The translations under genes were made by a program, and so were the position numbers. The notes under the pieces were generated by a model. The model made no database searches. It worked only from the letters and a program-made list of their open reading frames with translations, and was not told the origin of the DNA. A DNA stretch of 64,000 nt. Source: an uncultured Oscillospiraceae bacterium. Lineage in GTDB: Bacteria > Bacillota > Clostridia > Oscillospirales > Oscillospiraceae. This document shows, in pieces, positions 35,347-44,637 of this stretch; position 1 is the first letter of the stretch; each line of letters starts with the position of its first letter. The stretch is from NCBI GenBank assembly GCA_944383195.1, contig CALWOP010000002.1, forward strand, positions 21,657-85,656, given 5' to 3'.

Positions 35347-37107
35347 TTACCTTTCCCATCCCTCCACTTCCGCTTGTATTTCGTAAGCAAGATCCCAATT
35401 AGCGGGATTCTCTTTGATCACAGGAAGTCCGCTGGGGACCACTGCTGTGTTTTCTTCGCTGAGGCAGCATATCTCCAGCTTGGTGCAGGCGGTCAGGGGC
35501 GTGAGATCATAGGGGACGTTATCATACAGGGTCACCGCCCGGAGATTGGCCAGTCCGGCCAGCGGCGTAAGGTCAGTGTCCGGAAGATATGTAACACTCA
35601 GAAACTCAAGCCCGGGCGTTTGTTCCACAAACCCCAGCACAGGGGGGCCCTCCAGCCCTCCGGACAGACTTAAACTCCGCAGCTGGGGCAGCCGCACCGA
35701 ACTTTCCACCTTTGTCCCCCCACTTAGAGGCGTTGCAATGCTCAGGCTTTGCAGATTGGTAAGCTGGGAGACATCCAAAAGATTGTCTCCATCGGCAACA
35801 AGGAGCAATGAGGTCAGAGAGGACTTTGTCTCCACCGGCGTCAGATCCGTTCCGGGAGCAACCTTAAGGGACAAAATTCCCAGATTCGGAAATCGATCCA
35901 AAAAAGACAGGTCGCGCAAATACACCTGCGGCTCATCCCAAGCATTTGTAAACGAATACAAGCTCTTTTGCTCTCCCACTGTCTCCAGCAGGGCTCCGTC
36001 ATCGGGTACCAAATAGTCAAGTCTATCCAACTTTGTCAGCAGGGAGATGTCTTCCAGACTTTCCACCGCCGTTGTCCCCTCTTCCGCCTCTGGGTACAGT
36101 CCCTGTCCCCAGCTGGTTGTCATGCCGTCTTCCACCACATAGAGGGACCTGATCTGTTCCAAATCTTTCTCATGGATGTCCCCCTCCGGCTGATCCAGCA
36201 AGATACGAATGTTGTGCTCAAAGGCAGGGTCGGAGAAGGTCACCGCCGGCTGATGCAGCATCGCCGCAGTTCCTCCCACGGCCACTACCCCCGCTGCCAC
36301 CATGGCGGCAATTTTGATCTTTAACGCACCGGCCACCGTTCCTTTTACCGCGGCGGCCCCTCCTGCGGCGGCTGATCCGCCTCCCGAAGCGGCGGCCGCC
36401 ACACCCGCGCCTGCCGCTCCAGCCGTACCCAGCTGGGACGCGACCGACTGCCAGGCCTGGAACAGCGCCTGAGAGCTGGGCAGCTCTCCTGCCGTCAGGC
36501 GGAACAGCACGCCCACCGGCACCAGGGAATGCAGCCGGATGCCGTCCCGGGCCTCCAGGGCCAGAATGCCCTCTTTCAGCTTCTTCCGGCCATAATTCAG
36601 CCGGCTTTTCACGGTCCCTTCCGAGCACTCCTGCACCTGAGCGATCTGCTCCACCGGACACTGGGAAAAATAAAAGAGGATCATGCACTCCCGCTGTGCC
36701 TCCGGCAAATCATCGATCAGTTCCCTCAGCAGGCGGCGCGTCTCTCCATCGTCCGCCGCCGTCTCGGGGATCAGCTTCTCGTCCGGGTCCGGGATCGCGT
36801 CAAAAAAGCTGGTATCCTCCTCATCCTGCTGGGGTGAAACATACCTGCCCTCTTTCCTCAGCAGTTTTCGGCAGCGGTTGGCCGCGATTTGGGCAAGCCA
36901 GTGCGTCAACGCCTGTGGGTCCCGAAGCTTCTCCAGGTTCTGCATAGCGGACAGATAGGTGTCCTGCACCACGTCCATGGCCAGCTCCGGACGGCCGGTC
37001 AGGCGTAAGGCCAGCGCGTAGATTTGTTTGTTGGTCTGTTGGTACAGCTCTCCCATCGCCTCCTGGTCCCCGGTCTGGGCCCGGCGAACCAGTTCTGTCA
37101 TCTCCAT
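35347..37107 (-). CDS. ECF-type sigma factor fused to a membrane anchor and outside leucine-rich repeats
   Basis: A 586-residue fusion. Residues 1-85 are sigma region 2 (LTGRPELAMDVVQDTYLSAM) and 120-185 region 4 (PVEQIAQVQECSEGTVKSRL). A Gly/Ala-rich stretch and a membrane helix (about 264-284, IKIAAMVAAGVVAVGGTAAM) follow. The rest lies outside: FSDPAFEHNIRILLDQPEGD resembles the cap seen before bacterial surface leucine-rich repeats, and repeats such as LTNLQSLSI and LANLRAVTL follow. The ATG at 37107 has GGAGG at 7 bases. A sigma factor tethered to the membrane with its own outside sensor would need release or would act from the membrane; this is inference. No separate anti-sigma gene is adjacent. 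Confidence 0.85.
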   Translation of the reverse strand: MEMTELVRRAQTGDQEAMGELYQQTNKQIYALALRLTGRPELAMDVVQDTYLSAMQNLEKLRDPQALTHWLAQIAANRCRKLLRKEGRYVSPQQDEEDTSFFDAIPDPDEKLIPETAADDGETRRLLRELIDDLPEAQRECMILFYFSQCPVEQIAQVQECSEGTVKSRLNYGRKKLKEGILALEARDGIRLHSLVPVGVLFRLTAGELPSSQALFQAWQSVASQLGTAGAAGAGVAAAASGGGSAAAGGAAAVKGTVAGALKIKIAAMVAAGVVAVGGTAAMLHQPAVTFSDPAFEHNIRILLDQPEGDIHEKDLEQIRSLYVVEDGMTTSWGQGLYPEAEEGTTAVESLEDISLLTKLDRLDYLVPDDGALLETVGEQKSLYSFTNAWDEPQVYLRDLSFLDRFPNLGILSLKVAPGTDLTPVETKSSLTSLLLVADGDNLLDVSQLTNLQSLSIATPLSGGTKVESSVRLPQLRSLSLSGGLEGPPVLGFVEQTPGLEFLSVTYLPDTDLTPLAGLANLRAVTLYDNVPYDLTPLTACTKLEICCLSEENTAVVPSGLPVIKENPANWDLAYEIQAEVEGWER

Positions 37108-37483
37108 AGTATCCCTCCATCGTACTTGCGCCCTTTCGGGCAAAGTGCCCACAGCGGTGCGCACACACAATATCACCGCCTTATGCAAGCAGCGCGGCGG
37201 TGGTTATAAACAGTTTACCGTATACGCCGGAAACGTGCAACCATTTCACCTGCCGCAAGGGGGACCGTTTCAAAATCGGACCCCCTTTTTTGTGTAAGGC
37301 AGCACCGCTTCTCCACAAGCTCCAAACGCCGCCCCCGTTTCCTCCCATGGGCCGCTACGATTTCCGGCCAAGAAACGACGGATTTCGCTTTCCCATAGAC
37401 AACCGCCCCATCTGCTTTTATAATCATAATCGACTGCCGCCGATTTTTGTATCATCCATGTCTCAGGGGAGGGGAAAGCCGCA
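37108..37483. promoter_or_regulatory. divergent intergenic region with LytTR-gene promoter
   Basis: Rightward, TAGACA (37396-37401), 17-base spacer and TATAAT (37419-37424) lie 60 bases before the regulator ATG. Leftward I see no clear sigma-A promoter for the sigma-factor fusion gene, so it may be autoregulated. No gene is supported here. Confidence 0.6.
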
Positions 37484-38206
37484 ATGTATCAAATCGCTGT
37501 GTGTGACGACGAGGAAGCCATCCGCACGCAGATCATCCAGATCCTGGCCGCCCATCCCCAGCGGGACGCTTTTGGGGTGACTGCCTTTCCCAGCGGGGAA
37601 GCTCTGCTGGAGAGCCTGCGGGCGGGACAGACTTTTTTTCTGCTGATCCTGGACATTGAGCTGCAATCCCAGAATGGCGTGACGGTGGGAAAGCTCCTGC
37701 GGGAGGAATTGATGGACAATGCCACCCAGGTGCTTTACATCTCCGCCCACACCAAATACGCCATGGAGCTGTTTGATGTGCGGCCCCTCAACTTCCTGAC
37801 AAAGCCGCTGGATGCCATAAAGCTCTCCGCCTGCGTGACCCAGGCCCTGGAGCTAACCCCAAAGCTGGACGCGGCCCTGACGGTTTTCTTCGGCAAGCAG
37901 GCCCAGCGGATTCCCCTGCGGGAAATCCGCTATCTGGAGAGCTATCATAAGCGGCTGACCATTCACACCACACAGGGCGAGTGCATTTGCACCCAGCGCT
38001 TAGCCGATGTGCTCTCCGCCCTGCCCCAGCCCGACTTTTTCCAGATCCATCAGTCCTTTGTGGTCAACGACCGCTATGTCCGGCGCATCCACTACGACCA
38101 TTTGTCCCTGGACGACGGAACGGAGCTGTCCATCAGCCAGCAGTTCCGAAAGCAGGTGCGGGAACTGCTCTTCCGGCGTATTCCCCGGGGAGGCGGCCTG
38201 CCATGA
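37484..38206 (+). CDS. LytTR-family response regulator (AgrA-like)
   Basis: A 240-residue regulator. The receiver domain has acidic residues CDDEE, phospho-acceptor Asp in LILDIELQSQNG and Lys in LTKPLD. The C-terminal LytTR DNA-binding domain starts with IPLREIRYLESYHKRLTIHT and includes FFQIHQSFVVN and YVRRI. Members bind paired direct repeats near promoters, often for secreted peptides or virulence traits. It starts after AGGGGAGGG and overlaps the kinase gene by ATGA. The target genes are unknown; the ECF and envelope cluster lies just downstream. Confidence 0.92.
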   Translation: MYQIAVCDDEEAIRTQIIQILAAHPQRDAFGVTAFPSGEALLESLRAGQTFFLLILDIELQSQNGVTVGKLLREELMDNATQVLYISAHTKYAMELFDVRPLNFLTKPLDAIKLSACVTQALELTPKLDAALTVFFGKQAQRIPLREIRYLESYHKRLTIHTTQGECICTQRLADVLSALPQPDFFQIHQSFVVNDRYVRRIHYDHLSLDDGTELSISQQFRKQVRELLFRRIPRGGGLP

Positions 38207-39479
38207 AAAGCCTGCTGGATATACTTGTCTACCTGTGCGCAGACGTGATGCTGCCAACTCCCTGTACCGGCTGTACGGCATCTACTTTGACCGCAGCGGC
38301 GTGGACCGCCGCCTGGAGTATCTGGTCTACGGGGTATGCTGGCTGGCAAATTCCCTGAACAACCAGCTGGTGGGAATCCCCATGGTCAACGCCCTGGGAA
38401 CCAGCGCGTCCCTGCTGGTTCTGACCTTCCTCTATCCGGGCAGGTTTTCCCAAAAGCTGGTGCGGGCCCTGGGCCTGACTTGCCTGCTCATGCTCTGCGA
38501 GGTACCCGTCTACGGTCTGCTGACGGCCCTGCGGGTATCGCCGGAGGCCAACGCCCAGATCGGCTCGCTGCTGGCGCAGCTGCTTTTGTTCCTTATCTCT
38601 CTGGTGCTGAAACAGGGGCATACGCCGCGAACTTCTCCGCAAATTTCCCGGCTGTACTGGGCGGCCATTCTGGCCCTCCCCTCCGGAACCATGTTCCTTT
38701 TGCTGCTTCTCTGCCGGGAATACGCCCGGCTGGGCGGGGTGGTGCTGCTGCTGATCTCCTGCGTTCTGTTTCCCTTGAACCTGTTGACGTTCTACGTGCT
38801 GGATCGTCTGGAGGAATACAGCGCCGCTTACTATGAAGCGGAGCTGCTGGCCCGGCAGAACCGGGCCTACCAGGCCGAGTTTGAGCTGATGCGCCAGTCT
38901 GAGCGGCAGATCAGCGCCCTGCGCCATGATATGAAAAACCATCTGGCCGTACTGCGGGAGTATGCCGCCCAGGGGCGGCTGGACAAGCTGGAGCAGTATC
39001 TGAATACCTTTGACCAGAAGTTGACCCGCCCCGGTTTCGTCCACACCGGCAATCCTGACATTGACAGTATTTTAAATTACAAGCTGGGGCAGGCAGAGGC
39101 GGCCGGTGCCCGGTTGGAACTGGATGTGAAGCTGCCGGAGGGCTTTACGGCGAATGCCTTTGACCTGAATGTGATCCTGGGCAACCTGCTGGACAACGCG
39201 GTGGAGGCGCTGGCGAAAAGTCAGGAAAAGCTGCTGTTTTTCTCCCTGCGGGTAGATCGGGGCGTCTTCTTTTTGAACATCATCAACAGCTACGACGGCG
39301 TGACCCTCCAGACCCAGGGGCGCGACGGCCCGGTCTATCGCTCCCGCAAGGGCGGAGCCAACCACGGTCTGGGGCTCTCCATCGTCCAGCGCATTGTGGA
39401 GCAGTACCACGGCCAGCTTCGGATCGACAGTACCAAGTCTGTCTTTACGGTGGAAACCATTCTCTATCTGGAAGAATAG
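38203..39479 (+). pseudogene. GHKL sensor histidine kinase with N-terminal frameshift
   Basis: The kinase gene starts at an ATG (38203) overlapping the regulator stop, reading MKSLLDILVYLCADVML. At about 38250-38258 the frame changes: the natural continuation NSLYRLYGIYFDRSGVDRRL is found one frame back, so one base seems to be missing near 38256. After that the frame is open to 39479 with about five to six membrane segments, the DHp motif ALRHDMKNHLAVL (phospho-His) and an HATPase_c_5 domain (ILGNLLDNAVEAL, HGLGLSIVQRIVEQ). It is the AgrC-like partner of the LytTR regulator. Whether it is inactive, phase-variable, started internally or a sequence error cannot be told. Starting from the shifted frame would remove the first membrane helix. 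Confidence 0.75.
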
Positions 39480-39500
39480 GCCCCGCCATTTTTCCCAGTC

Positions 39501-39559
39501 AAAAACGCTCTCACCCTCCCCTGGTATCGTCCAGCGGCTTTAGGGCAGGAGCGTTTTTT
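39501..39559 (+). terminator. terminator after the LytTR two-component genes
   Basis: Arms AAAAACGCTC and GAGCGTTTTT with a further partly paired CCCT/AGGG, long loop, T run at the end, 22 bases past the kinase stop. Confidence 0.8.
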
Positions 39560-39605
39560 GCTGCCGGGCCTCCCCGCCATCCGGGCTTTCCTGGGCGCTG
39601 CCCCC

Positions 39606-39634
39606 TTGCAAGGTGGGCAAATCATCTTTATAAT
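39606..39634 (+). promoter_or_regulatory. sigma-A promoter of the ECF sigma gene
   Basis: TTGCAA (39606-39611), 17-base spacer, TATAAT (39629-39634). A C/G hairpin (about 39659-39674) lies in the leader just before the ribosome site. Confidence 0.75.
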
Positions 39635-39702
39635 AAGGGCACTGATAAAATTTGAGCACCCCCCGGTATCCGGGGGCATGGCATGATTCAGGTGGTGAAA
39701 CT

Positions 39703-40197
39703 GTGGGCAATTCCATATCGGATGAAGAACAGATCACAACATTATATCGGGATATGTACGGCCGGATGGTTGCCTACGCCTCCAGTGTTCTGGGCGATCC
39801 ACATTTGGCGGAAGAGGCGGTGCAGGACACGTTCTGCCTCTTCTGCGTGAAAGCCGATACCACCCTGCGCCACGAAAACCCCCGGGGCTGGCTGATGCGC
39901 ACGCTGCAAAACGTTATGCGGAATATGCAGCGCCACCGGGCCGCCATGAACCGGCTGATCATGCGCTCTTTGCAGGTGGAGCACCTGGAGGAGCTGCTGG
40001 TCTATGACGAGGAAGATGTGGACCTTCTCTATGGGGATCTGGCCGCCCGCGCAGATTTCCAGCTGCTCAAGCGGGTGGTGCTGGACGGCTGCACCATGCT
40101 GGAGGCCGCGGAGGAGCAGGGGATCACCGTAGAGGCCTGCAAGAAGCGGGTCCAGCGTATCCGCGCATATTTGAAACAAAAACTTGCTGATTTCTAA
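39703..40197 (+). CDS. ECF-type RNA polymerase sigma factor
   Basis: A 164-residue sigma-70 family protein. Region 2 is seen in LYRDMYGRMVAYASSVLGD and LAEEAVQDTFCLFCVKA; region 4 in MLEAAEEQGITVEACKKRVQ. The start is taken at the GTG at 39703 after AGGTGGTG; an ATG at 39652 would place the leader hairpin within the coding region. It is followed after 59 bases by a membrane protein that is probably its anti-sigma factor. It probably controls its own operon and perhaps the envelope genes downstream. Confidence 0.87.
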   Translation: MGNSISDEEQITTLYRDMYGRMVAYASSVLGDPHLAEEAVQDTFCLFCVKADTTLRHENPRGWLMRTLQNVMRNMQRHRAAMNRLIMRSLQVEHLEELLVYDEEDVDLLYGDLAARADFQLLKRVVLDGCTMLEAAEEQGITVEACKKRVQRIRAYLKQKLADF

Positions 40198-40256
40198 ATC
40201 TCATGTCCCAAATCCACCCCATCTCATACATAAACCTTATGAAAGGAGGGAGCGCA

Positions 40257-41537
40257 GTGTCCACACCGGAGCCCAACAAGAAGCGGGATTATTCCCGCTA
40301 TGACCAGATGAGTACGTCAGAGCTGGAACAGCTTCTTCGCCTGGATTTCCAGGCGGCGGAGAGGGGAGATTCCGATCTGGATGCAATTTTGTATATTTCC
40401 GATCTGCTGGCCAAACGAAATAGCCCCGCCGATACAGACTCCGCCTGGGAGCAGTTTGAGACCAAGTACCGCCCCTATGCCCACGGGCGCTCCCTGTACG
40501 ACCTGGACGACGGCCAGGCGCCGCAGCCACAACCGGCAGTTCCTCCCGCTCCCCCCCGATTCAGGCCTGTCCGTCTCCTGAGGCGAATGGCCCTGCTGGC
40601 CGCCGCCCTCATCGCCTGTCTGCTGGGGGCTATGGCGGTAGCTCAGGCCGCCGGCGTGGACGTGCTGGGCGCCATTGCCCGCTGGACGGATGAGACGTTC
40701 GTCTTTGTGCCCGCAGCATCCGGCCCCCCGTCCGGCACCTCCTTTGATGAGGAGGAGCTGGCGCAGCTCCACGCCTCCCTCCAGCCGCTGGATATGGAGG
40801 GCCGTTTCCCCACCTGGTATCCAGAGGGCTTTGTTCCCGGAGAGCTGGAGGTCACGGAGCTTCACTCCAGTGTATCTGCACACATTGTATTTTTGGGGGA
40901 GGACTGCGTTTATACGGTGGTAGTCCAGCACTATACCCAGCCCCAGACCAACACCGGCATCTTTGAAAAGGATGACACCCCGGTGGAGCAGTATGTTCAC
41001 AACGGCCAGACGTTCTATATCCTCTCCAATCTGGACTCTCTCACTGCTACCACCTATGACGGGGAATTTATGACCATGATCAACGGTTCCCTGACCCGGG
41101 AGGAGATCAAGGCCATCATCGACTCCATCCCCGCACCGTCATCCTCCCTGGAACCGGAGCAGCTGCGGGAGCGCCTGGCCCAGGAGGGCCAGAGCCTGTA
41201 CTTTCCCCAGATTCCGGAGGGATTTGAACCTACCCAATCCCAGTATTACGTGGACCCCATCACCGAGGAGCTCTTCTGGTCCCAGCTCTACCAGCGGGGA
41301 GAAGAATTTCTGATCTTCGGCGTGACCAAGCACGCGGGAGCCCCCGACAACATCTACGAGAAAGACGACACCCCGGTGGAGCAGTATGTCTATCACCAGG
41401 TCTCCCACTACATTTTCAGCAACAACGGCTCCACCACCGCCGCCTGGATGGTGGGAGATACCGAGTATTATATGTTTGCGTCGGATGGGGCCGTGGACAT
41501 GAAAGCGCTGATCCGCTCCGCCTATGAGGCGGTGTAG
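40257..41537 (+). CDS. probable anti-sigma membrane protein with tandem DUF4367-like domains
   Basis: A 426-residue protein with a GTG start after AAAGGAGGG. A cytoplasmic part of about 105 residues leads to one membrane helix (MALLAAALIACLLGAMAVAQ) and an outside part with two copies of a DUF4367-like domain. The copies share RFPTWYPEGF / LYFPQIPEGF and a near-identical KDDTPVEQYV motif that occurs in both. The position directly after an ECF sigma gene and the single membrane helix fit an anti-sigma factor; no zinc-binding anti-sigma motif (HxxxCxxC) is present. What the outside domain senses is unknown. Confidence 0.77.
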   Translation: MSTPEPNKKRDYSRYDQMSTSELEQLLRLDFQAAERGDSDLDAILYISDLLAKRNSPADTDSAWEQFETKYRPYAHGRSLYDLDDGQAPQPQPAVPPAPPRFRPVRLLRRMALLAAALIACLLGAMAVAQAAGVDVLGAIARWTDETFVFVPAASGPPSGTSFDEEELAQLHASLQPLDMEGRFPTWYPEGFVPGELEVTELHSSVSAHIVFLGEDCVYTVVVQHYTQPQTNTGIFEKDDTPVEQYVHNGQTFYILSNLDSLTATTYDGEFMTMINGSLTREEIKAIIDSIPAPSSSLEPEQLRERLAQEGQSLYFPQIPEGFEPTQSQYYVDPITEELFWSQLYQRGEEFLIFGVTKHAGAPDNIYEKDDTPVEQYVYHQVSHYIFSNNGSTTAAWMVGDTEYYMFASDGAVDMKALIRSAYEAV

Positions 41538-41932
41538 CGCAGGCTCTATGATGGATGTTTTCCCGGGGCCCGGTTATTGTCCTCCCGTTCCAACCACTCT
41601 GCCCTTATGGGGAGAGGACTGTTCTTCGGAACAGCCCCCTCCCCTTTTTTGTTTACCTCGGGCACGTATGGCATCTGGAAATTTTTGTCCCCCCGCTCCC
41701 CCCTCGTAACATATACCCTTATGAAAGGGATTCGTTCCAGGACCATCGGCCAGTGGACACACCGCCCCCGCCGGGCAGCCGCGTCAGGCGGCATTTGACT
41801 GCATCGCTGCCTCATGACAACGATTTACGGCGGCCAGACAACGGATTTTGCAATCTGATAGACTTTGGCCCGGCGCTTACCTATAATAATGTCCGCTGAA
41901 TAAACCCCATACAGGAGGAAGAGAGAGAAAAG
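41538..41932. other. intergenic region with terminator and promoter, no gene
   Basis: It holds the terminator at 41609-41650 and a promoter with TAGACT (41859-41864), 17-base spacer and TATAAT (41882-41887) for the next gene. The part between, 41651-41858, contains short open frames on both strands, none with a ribosome site; I see no gene there. Confidence 0.5.
41609..41650 (+). terminator. terminator of the sigma/anti-sigma operon
   Basis: GC-rich stem capped by a TTCG tetraloop and followed by six T, 72 bases past the anti-sigma stop. Confidence 0.93.
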
Positions 41933-43678
41933 ATGAAACCAGAAAGAAGAGAACATATTCTGCCCGGGCTGGTGGGAGCGTTTTTGGGCTCTCTGATCGG
42001 CGTGGCCTGTATCGTGGGCCTGGGACAGATGGGCTATGTGGCATCCCTCAGCGGCGTGGTGATGGCGGTCTGCGCCATCAAGGGCTACTCCCTGCTGGCA
42101 GGTACCATGAGCCGGAAAGGGGCGGTGATCTCCTGTATTTTCACCGTCATCATGACCTATTTCGGCAATCGCCTGGACTTTGCTGTCAGTGTGGCCCGGC
42201 TGGCTGAGGTAGATGTATTTACCGCGTTCCAGGCCATGTCCCGTCTGCTGGACGAGGGGTACATCAACGCTGGTGCCTATTGGGGCAACCTGGTTCTGCT
42301 GTACCTGTTCACCCTGCTGGGTGCGGTGCCCGCCCTCATTGCCGCTTTCCGCCGGGCAACCCCGGTGAGCATACCGCCGGAGCAGCCCGGCGCTCAGGCC
42401 GCGACGCCGTCCGCGGCGGCCATGGAGAACGCCCAAGTACAGGTGTACCCCTTTGCGGGGCTGTCCTGGACGCTGCGTCTGCGTCTGAGCCTGTGCCTCC
42501 CCCTGCTCCTGCCCATTGTTTTGATCGTGGCCGTCTTCTTTGCCCTATATTCCCGTGACGGGGAAAGCCTCAACTCCAACATCCCGCTGATCTGTGGAAT
42601 TCTGGGCGCCACGATAGGACTGCTCGTCAGCGCCGTGTGGATGCTGATCCGCCTGCACCCGCTTCAATCCCTCCAGTTTGTGTTCGTCCGCCTGGGCGGG
42701 GAACTGTGGCGGGTGGATCTGGCCAGGCTCAACCAGATCGAGCCCTACCGCTTCACCACAAAAACCGGCGCTGTGCGGGTTTTGCGGTGGGAGATCCTTA
42801 CGGAGGAGGAGCAGCGGCGGGCCAAATCCGCCATTGAGCGGGCCATCGGCTCCATCCGTGCCGGGGAGATCATGCCGGACAGTCTGCTGCGGCAGTATGT
42901 TTTGTACTTACCTGACCCCAAGTTAGAAAAAGAGACCAAATGGACCTGGAACATCTCTTACGCCCTGAATACGCCCACGGGGACCCACCGGCGGACCATG
43001 ACCATCGGGAAGGTCTATCCCGGCCTTGCTCCCGCCCCTGGGACGACCCCGCCGGAGGGACCCGTGCCCGCCCGGTGGAGCGCCGTCTTTCTGCCCCTGG
43101 TCCTGACCATCCTCCTGGCCTTGGCGGGCTGGGGCATTGGGATGTCCCTGTCCGGGCAGTGGGACAGCGGTGTGAAAGAGCCCTCCATTGCCCAGGTTCG
43201 CCCGGAGTCCTTTGTCCTCTATGAGCAAAATGGCATTCGTTTTCAGATCGACAGCACCTTTCAGGACGTGGACGGGATGGGGCAGTTTATGGACCCAGCC
43301 ACCGAGACATTCTATATGATCGGCGTTTTTCCTGGGGCGGATGAGGATAGCGCGCTGGATGCACTGCTTGCCCCCATTGGGGAGGCCAGAATGCTGGACA
43401 CCTTCCAGGACTTTTCCTTTGCCTATCCCTATGAGGAAGAAGATTTTGTGGCGTTGGAGGCCGAGGACGGCGCTGTCTATCAGCACAATCTGCTCACCAT
43501 CCACTTTACCGATGGGCAGGCCCTTCACAACGCCGTTTCCCTGCCAAATTCCGGGACTTTGATCCAGGTACTGGCCATTCAAGACAGCTCAGATGAGGAG
43601 GAGCAGGTCATGGGGATGATCCAGTATCTGCTGACCACCTTGTCCCAGACCTCCGGGCAGGGGGGCATCTCCGCGTAA
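41933..43678 (+). CDS. multi-pass membrane protein of unknown function
   Basis: A 581-residue protein starting after AGGAGG. Two or three N-terminal membrane segments include LPGLVGAFLGSLIGVACIVGL, with a further one at residues 118-138. A second pair lies near 190-240 (LLLPIVLIVAVFFALYS), then a soluble domain of about 140 residues, one more membrane helix (VFLPLVLTILLALAGWGIGM) and an outside C-terminal domain of about 180 residues. I do not recognise a family. It is first of five same-strand genes for envelope proteins, all spaced by 38-87 bases. Confidence 0.7.
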   Translation: MKPERREHILPGLVGAFLGSLIGVACIVGLGQMGYVASLSGVVMAVCAIKGYSLLAGTMSRKGAVISCIFTVIMTYFGNRLDFAVSVARLAEVDVFTAFQAMSRLLDEGYINAGAYWGNLVLLYLFTLLGAVPALIAAFRRATPVSIPPEQPGAQAATPSAAAMENAQVQVYPFAGLSWTLRLRLSLCLPLLLPIVLIVAVFFALYSRDGESLNSNIPLICGILGATIGLLVSAVWMLIRLHPLQSLQFVFVRLGGELWRVDLARLNQIEPYRFTTKTGAVRVLRWEILTEEEQRRAKSAIERAIGSIRAGEIMPDSLLRQYVLYLPDPKLEKETKWTWNISYALNTPTGTHRRTMTIGKVYPGLAPAPGTTPPEGPVPARWSAVFLPLVLTILLALAGWGIGMSLSGQWDSGVKEPSIAQVRPESFVLYEQNGIRFQIDSTFQDVDGMGQFMDPATETFYMIGVFPGADEDSALDALLAPIGEARMLDTFQDFSFAYPYEEEDFVALEAEDGAVYQHNLLTIHFTDGQALHNAVSLPNSGTLIQVLAIQDSSDEEEQVMGMIQYLLTTLSQTSGQGGISA

Positions 43679-43749
43679 GCGGCAGGCTGTGGGCTTCGAC
43701 CACAGCCCTGATCCAACACAGAAAGAGAGAATGGAGGCTCGTCAAGCCT

Positions 43750-44586
43750 ATGAATTTTACGCAAATCATAACTCTACTGTTTGTCTTTGTCTTCGGCAGC
43801 ATAGTGGTGGCAAGAGTCTATGAAACCGGCCCTGTGATCTGGCTGAAGCGGGCTGCCCGGCGCAGCCGGGCTGAGGAGGGAGCAGACCGCCGGGAACTGG
43901 TTGCCCGTGTGCAGCAGTTGCTCCCTCAGGCCAACGACAGCAACGTGGTATTCTCCCTCCACCGGGAGAGCTCCACCAGCGGCGGCAGCCAGTTTACCAT
44001 TATGAGCAGCACCTATTATCCCAGGGTATTTGTGGTGGATGGGGATTGCTTCTGGATGATTCCCATGGCCTACGACAAGCGCAAGCGGGCCTACGCCCTG
44101 GGCGCTCCTGAGCGCTTTTCCGCCGCCGATGTGCGTCAGATGAGCTTGACCGGAACAAGAGGCAATACCCTTACCTATACCTTCCATCTGGAGTTGGACG
44201 GCAGAAAGCGGGAGATCGACATGGATGTGACCCCCTACTGTTTCCGGAAAAACGCCTATTACCCCTTTGACTTCATGCAGAAGACGGCCTGCGACCGGGC
44301 CGCGCAGCTGGCAGAAAAGATGGCCTTTACCGCCTGCCATCTGACCTCGGAGGAGCTGGAAAAGGGCCGGTTGAAAGACGAGTGCGGCGCCTATGCGACC
44401 TATGCCGGCTGCTTTGGCGTGTTCGGCATCATGTTTGCCGCGGGAGATATCCTCCCCATGGTGCTGGCCTGCTTTGGGATTTCCCTGGTCCTGTTTGGCG
44501 TGATCCTGTCCAAGAAACAGATCCCCAAAATCAGCGCCGTGGTGGTGCTGGTAGAGGCTGCGATCGCCTACACCATGATGAAATAA
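43750..44586 (+). CDS. membrane protein of unknown function
   Basis: A 278-residue protein. An N-terminal membrane helix (IITLLFVFVFGSIVVARVY) is followed by about 190 soluble residues with a mainly beta pattern (FVVDGDCFWMIPMAYDKRKR, TLTYTFHLELDGRKREIDMD), and two C-terminal membrane helices follow. A GGAGG lies 12 bases before the ATG. The soluble part could be a PH-like fold, as in the next and fifth genes of the set, but this is a weak guess. Confidence 0.68.
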   Translation: MNFTQIITLLFVFVFGSIVVARVYETGPVIWLKRAARRSRAEEGADRRELVARVQQLLPQANDSNVVFSLHRESSTSGGSQFTIMSSTYYPRVFVVDGDCFWMIPMAYDKRKRAYALGAPERFSAADVRQMSLTGTRGNTLTYTFHLELDGRKREIDMDVTPYCFRKNAYYPFDFMQKTACDRAAQLAEKMAFTACHLTSEELEKGRLKDECGAYATYAGCFGVFGIMFAAGDILPMVLACFGISLVLFGVILSKKQIPKISAVVVLVEAAIAYTMMK

Positions 44587-44637
44587 GGCCAAAAATCCGG
44601 CTTTACTTCAAACAGATATAAAAAAGGAGAGCATACA

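Noticed and set aside
38007-38202. Upstream extension of the GHKL kinase frame into the LytTR gene
   Set aside because: This stretch is the regulator gene read in another frame; the real kinase start is the overlapping ATG at 38203, with a frameshift further on.
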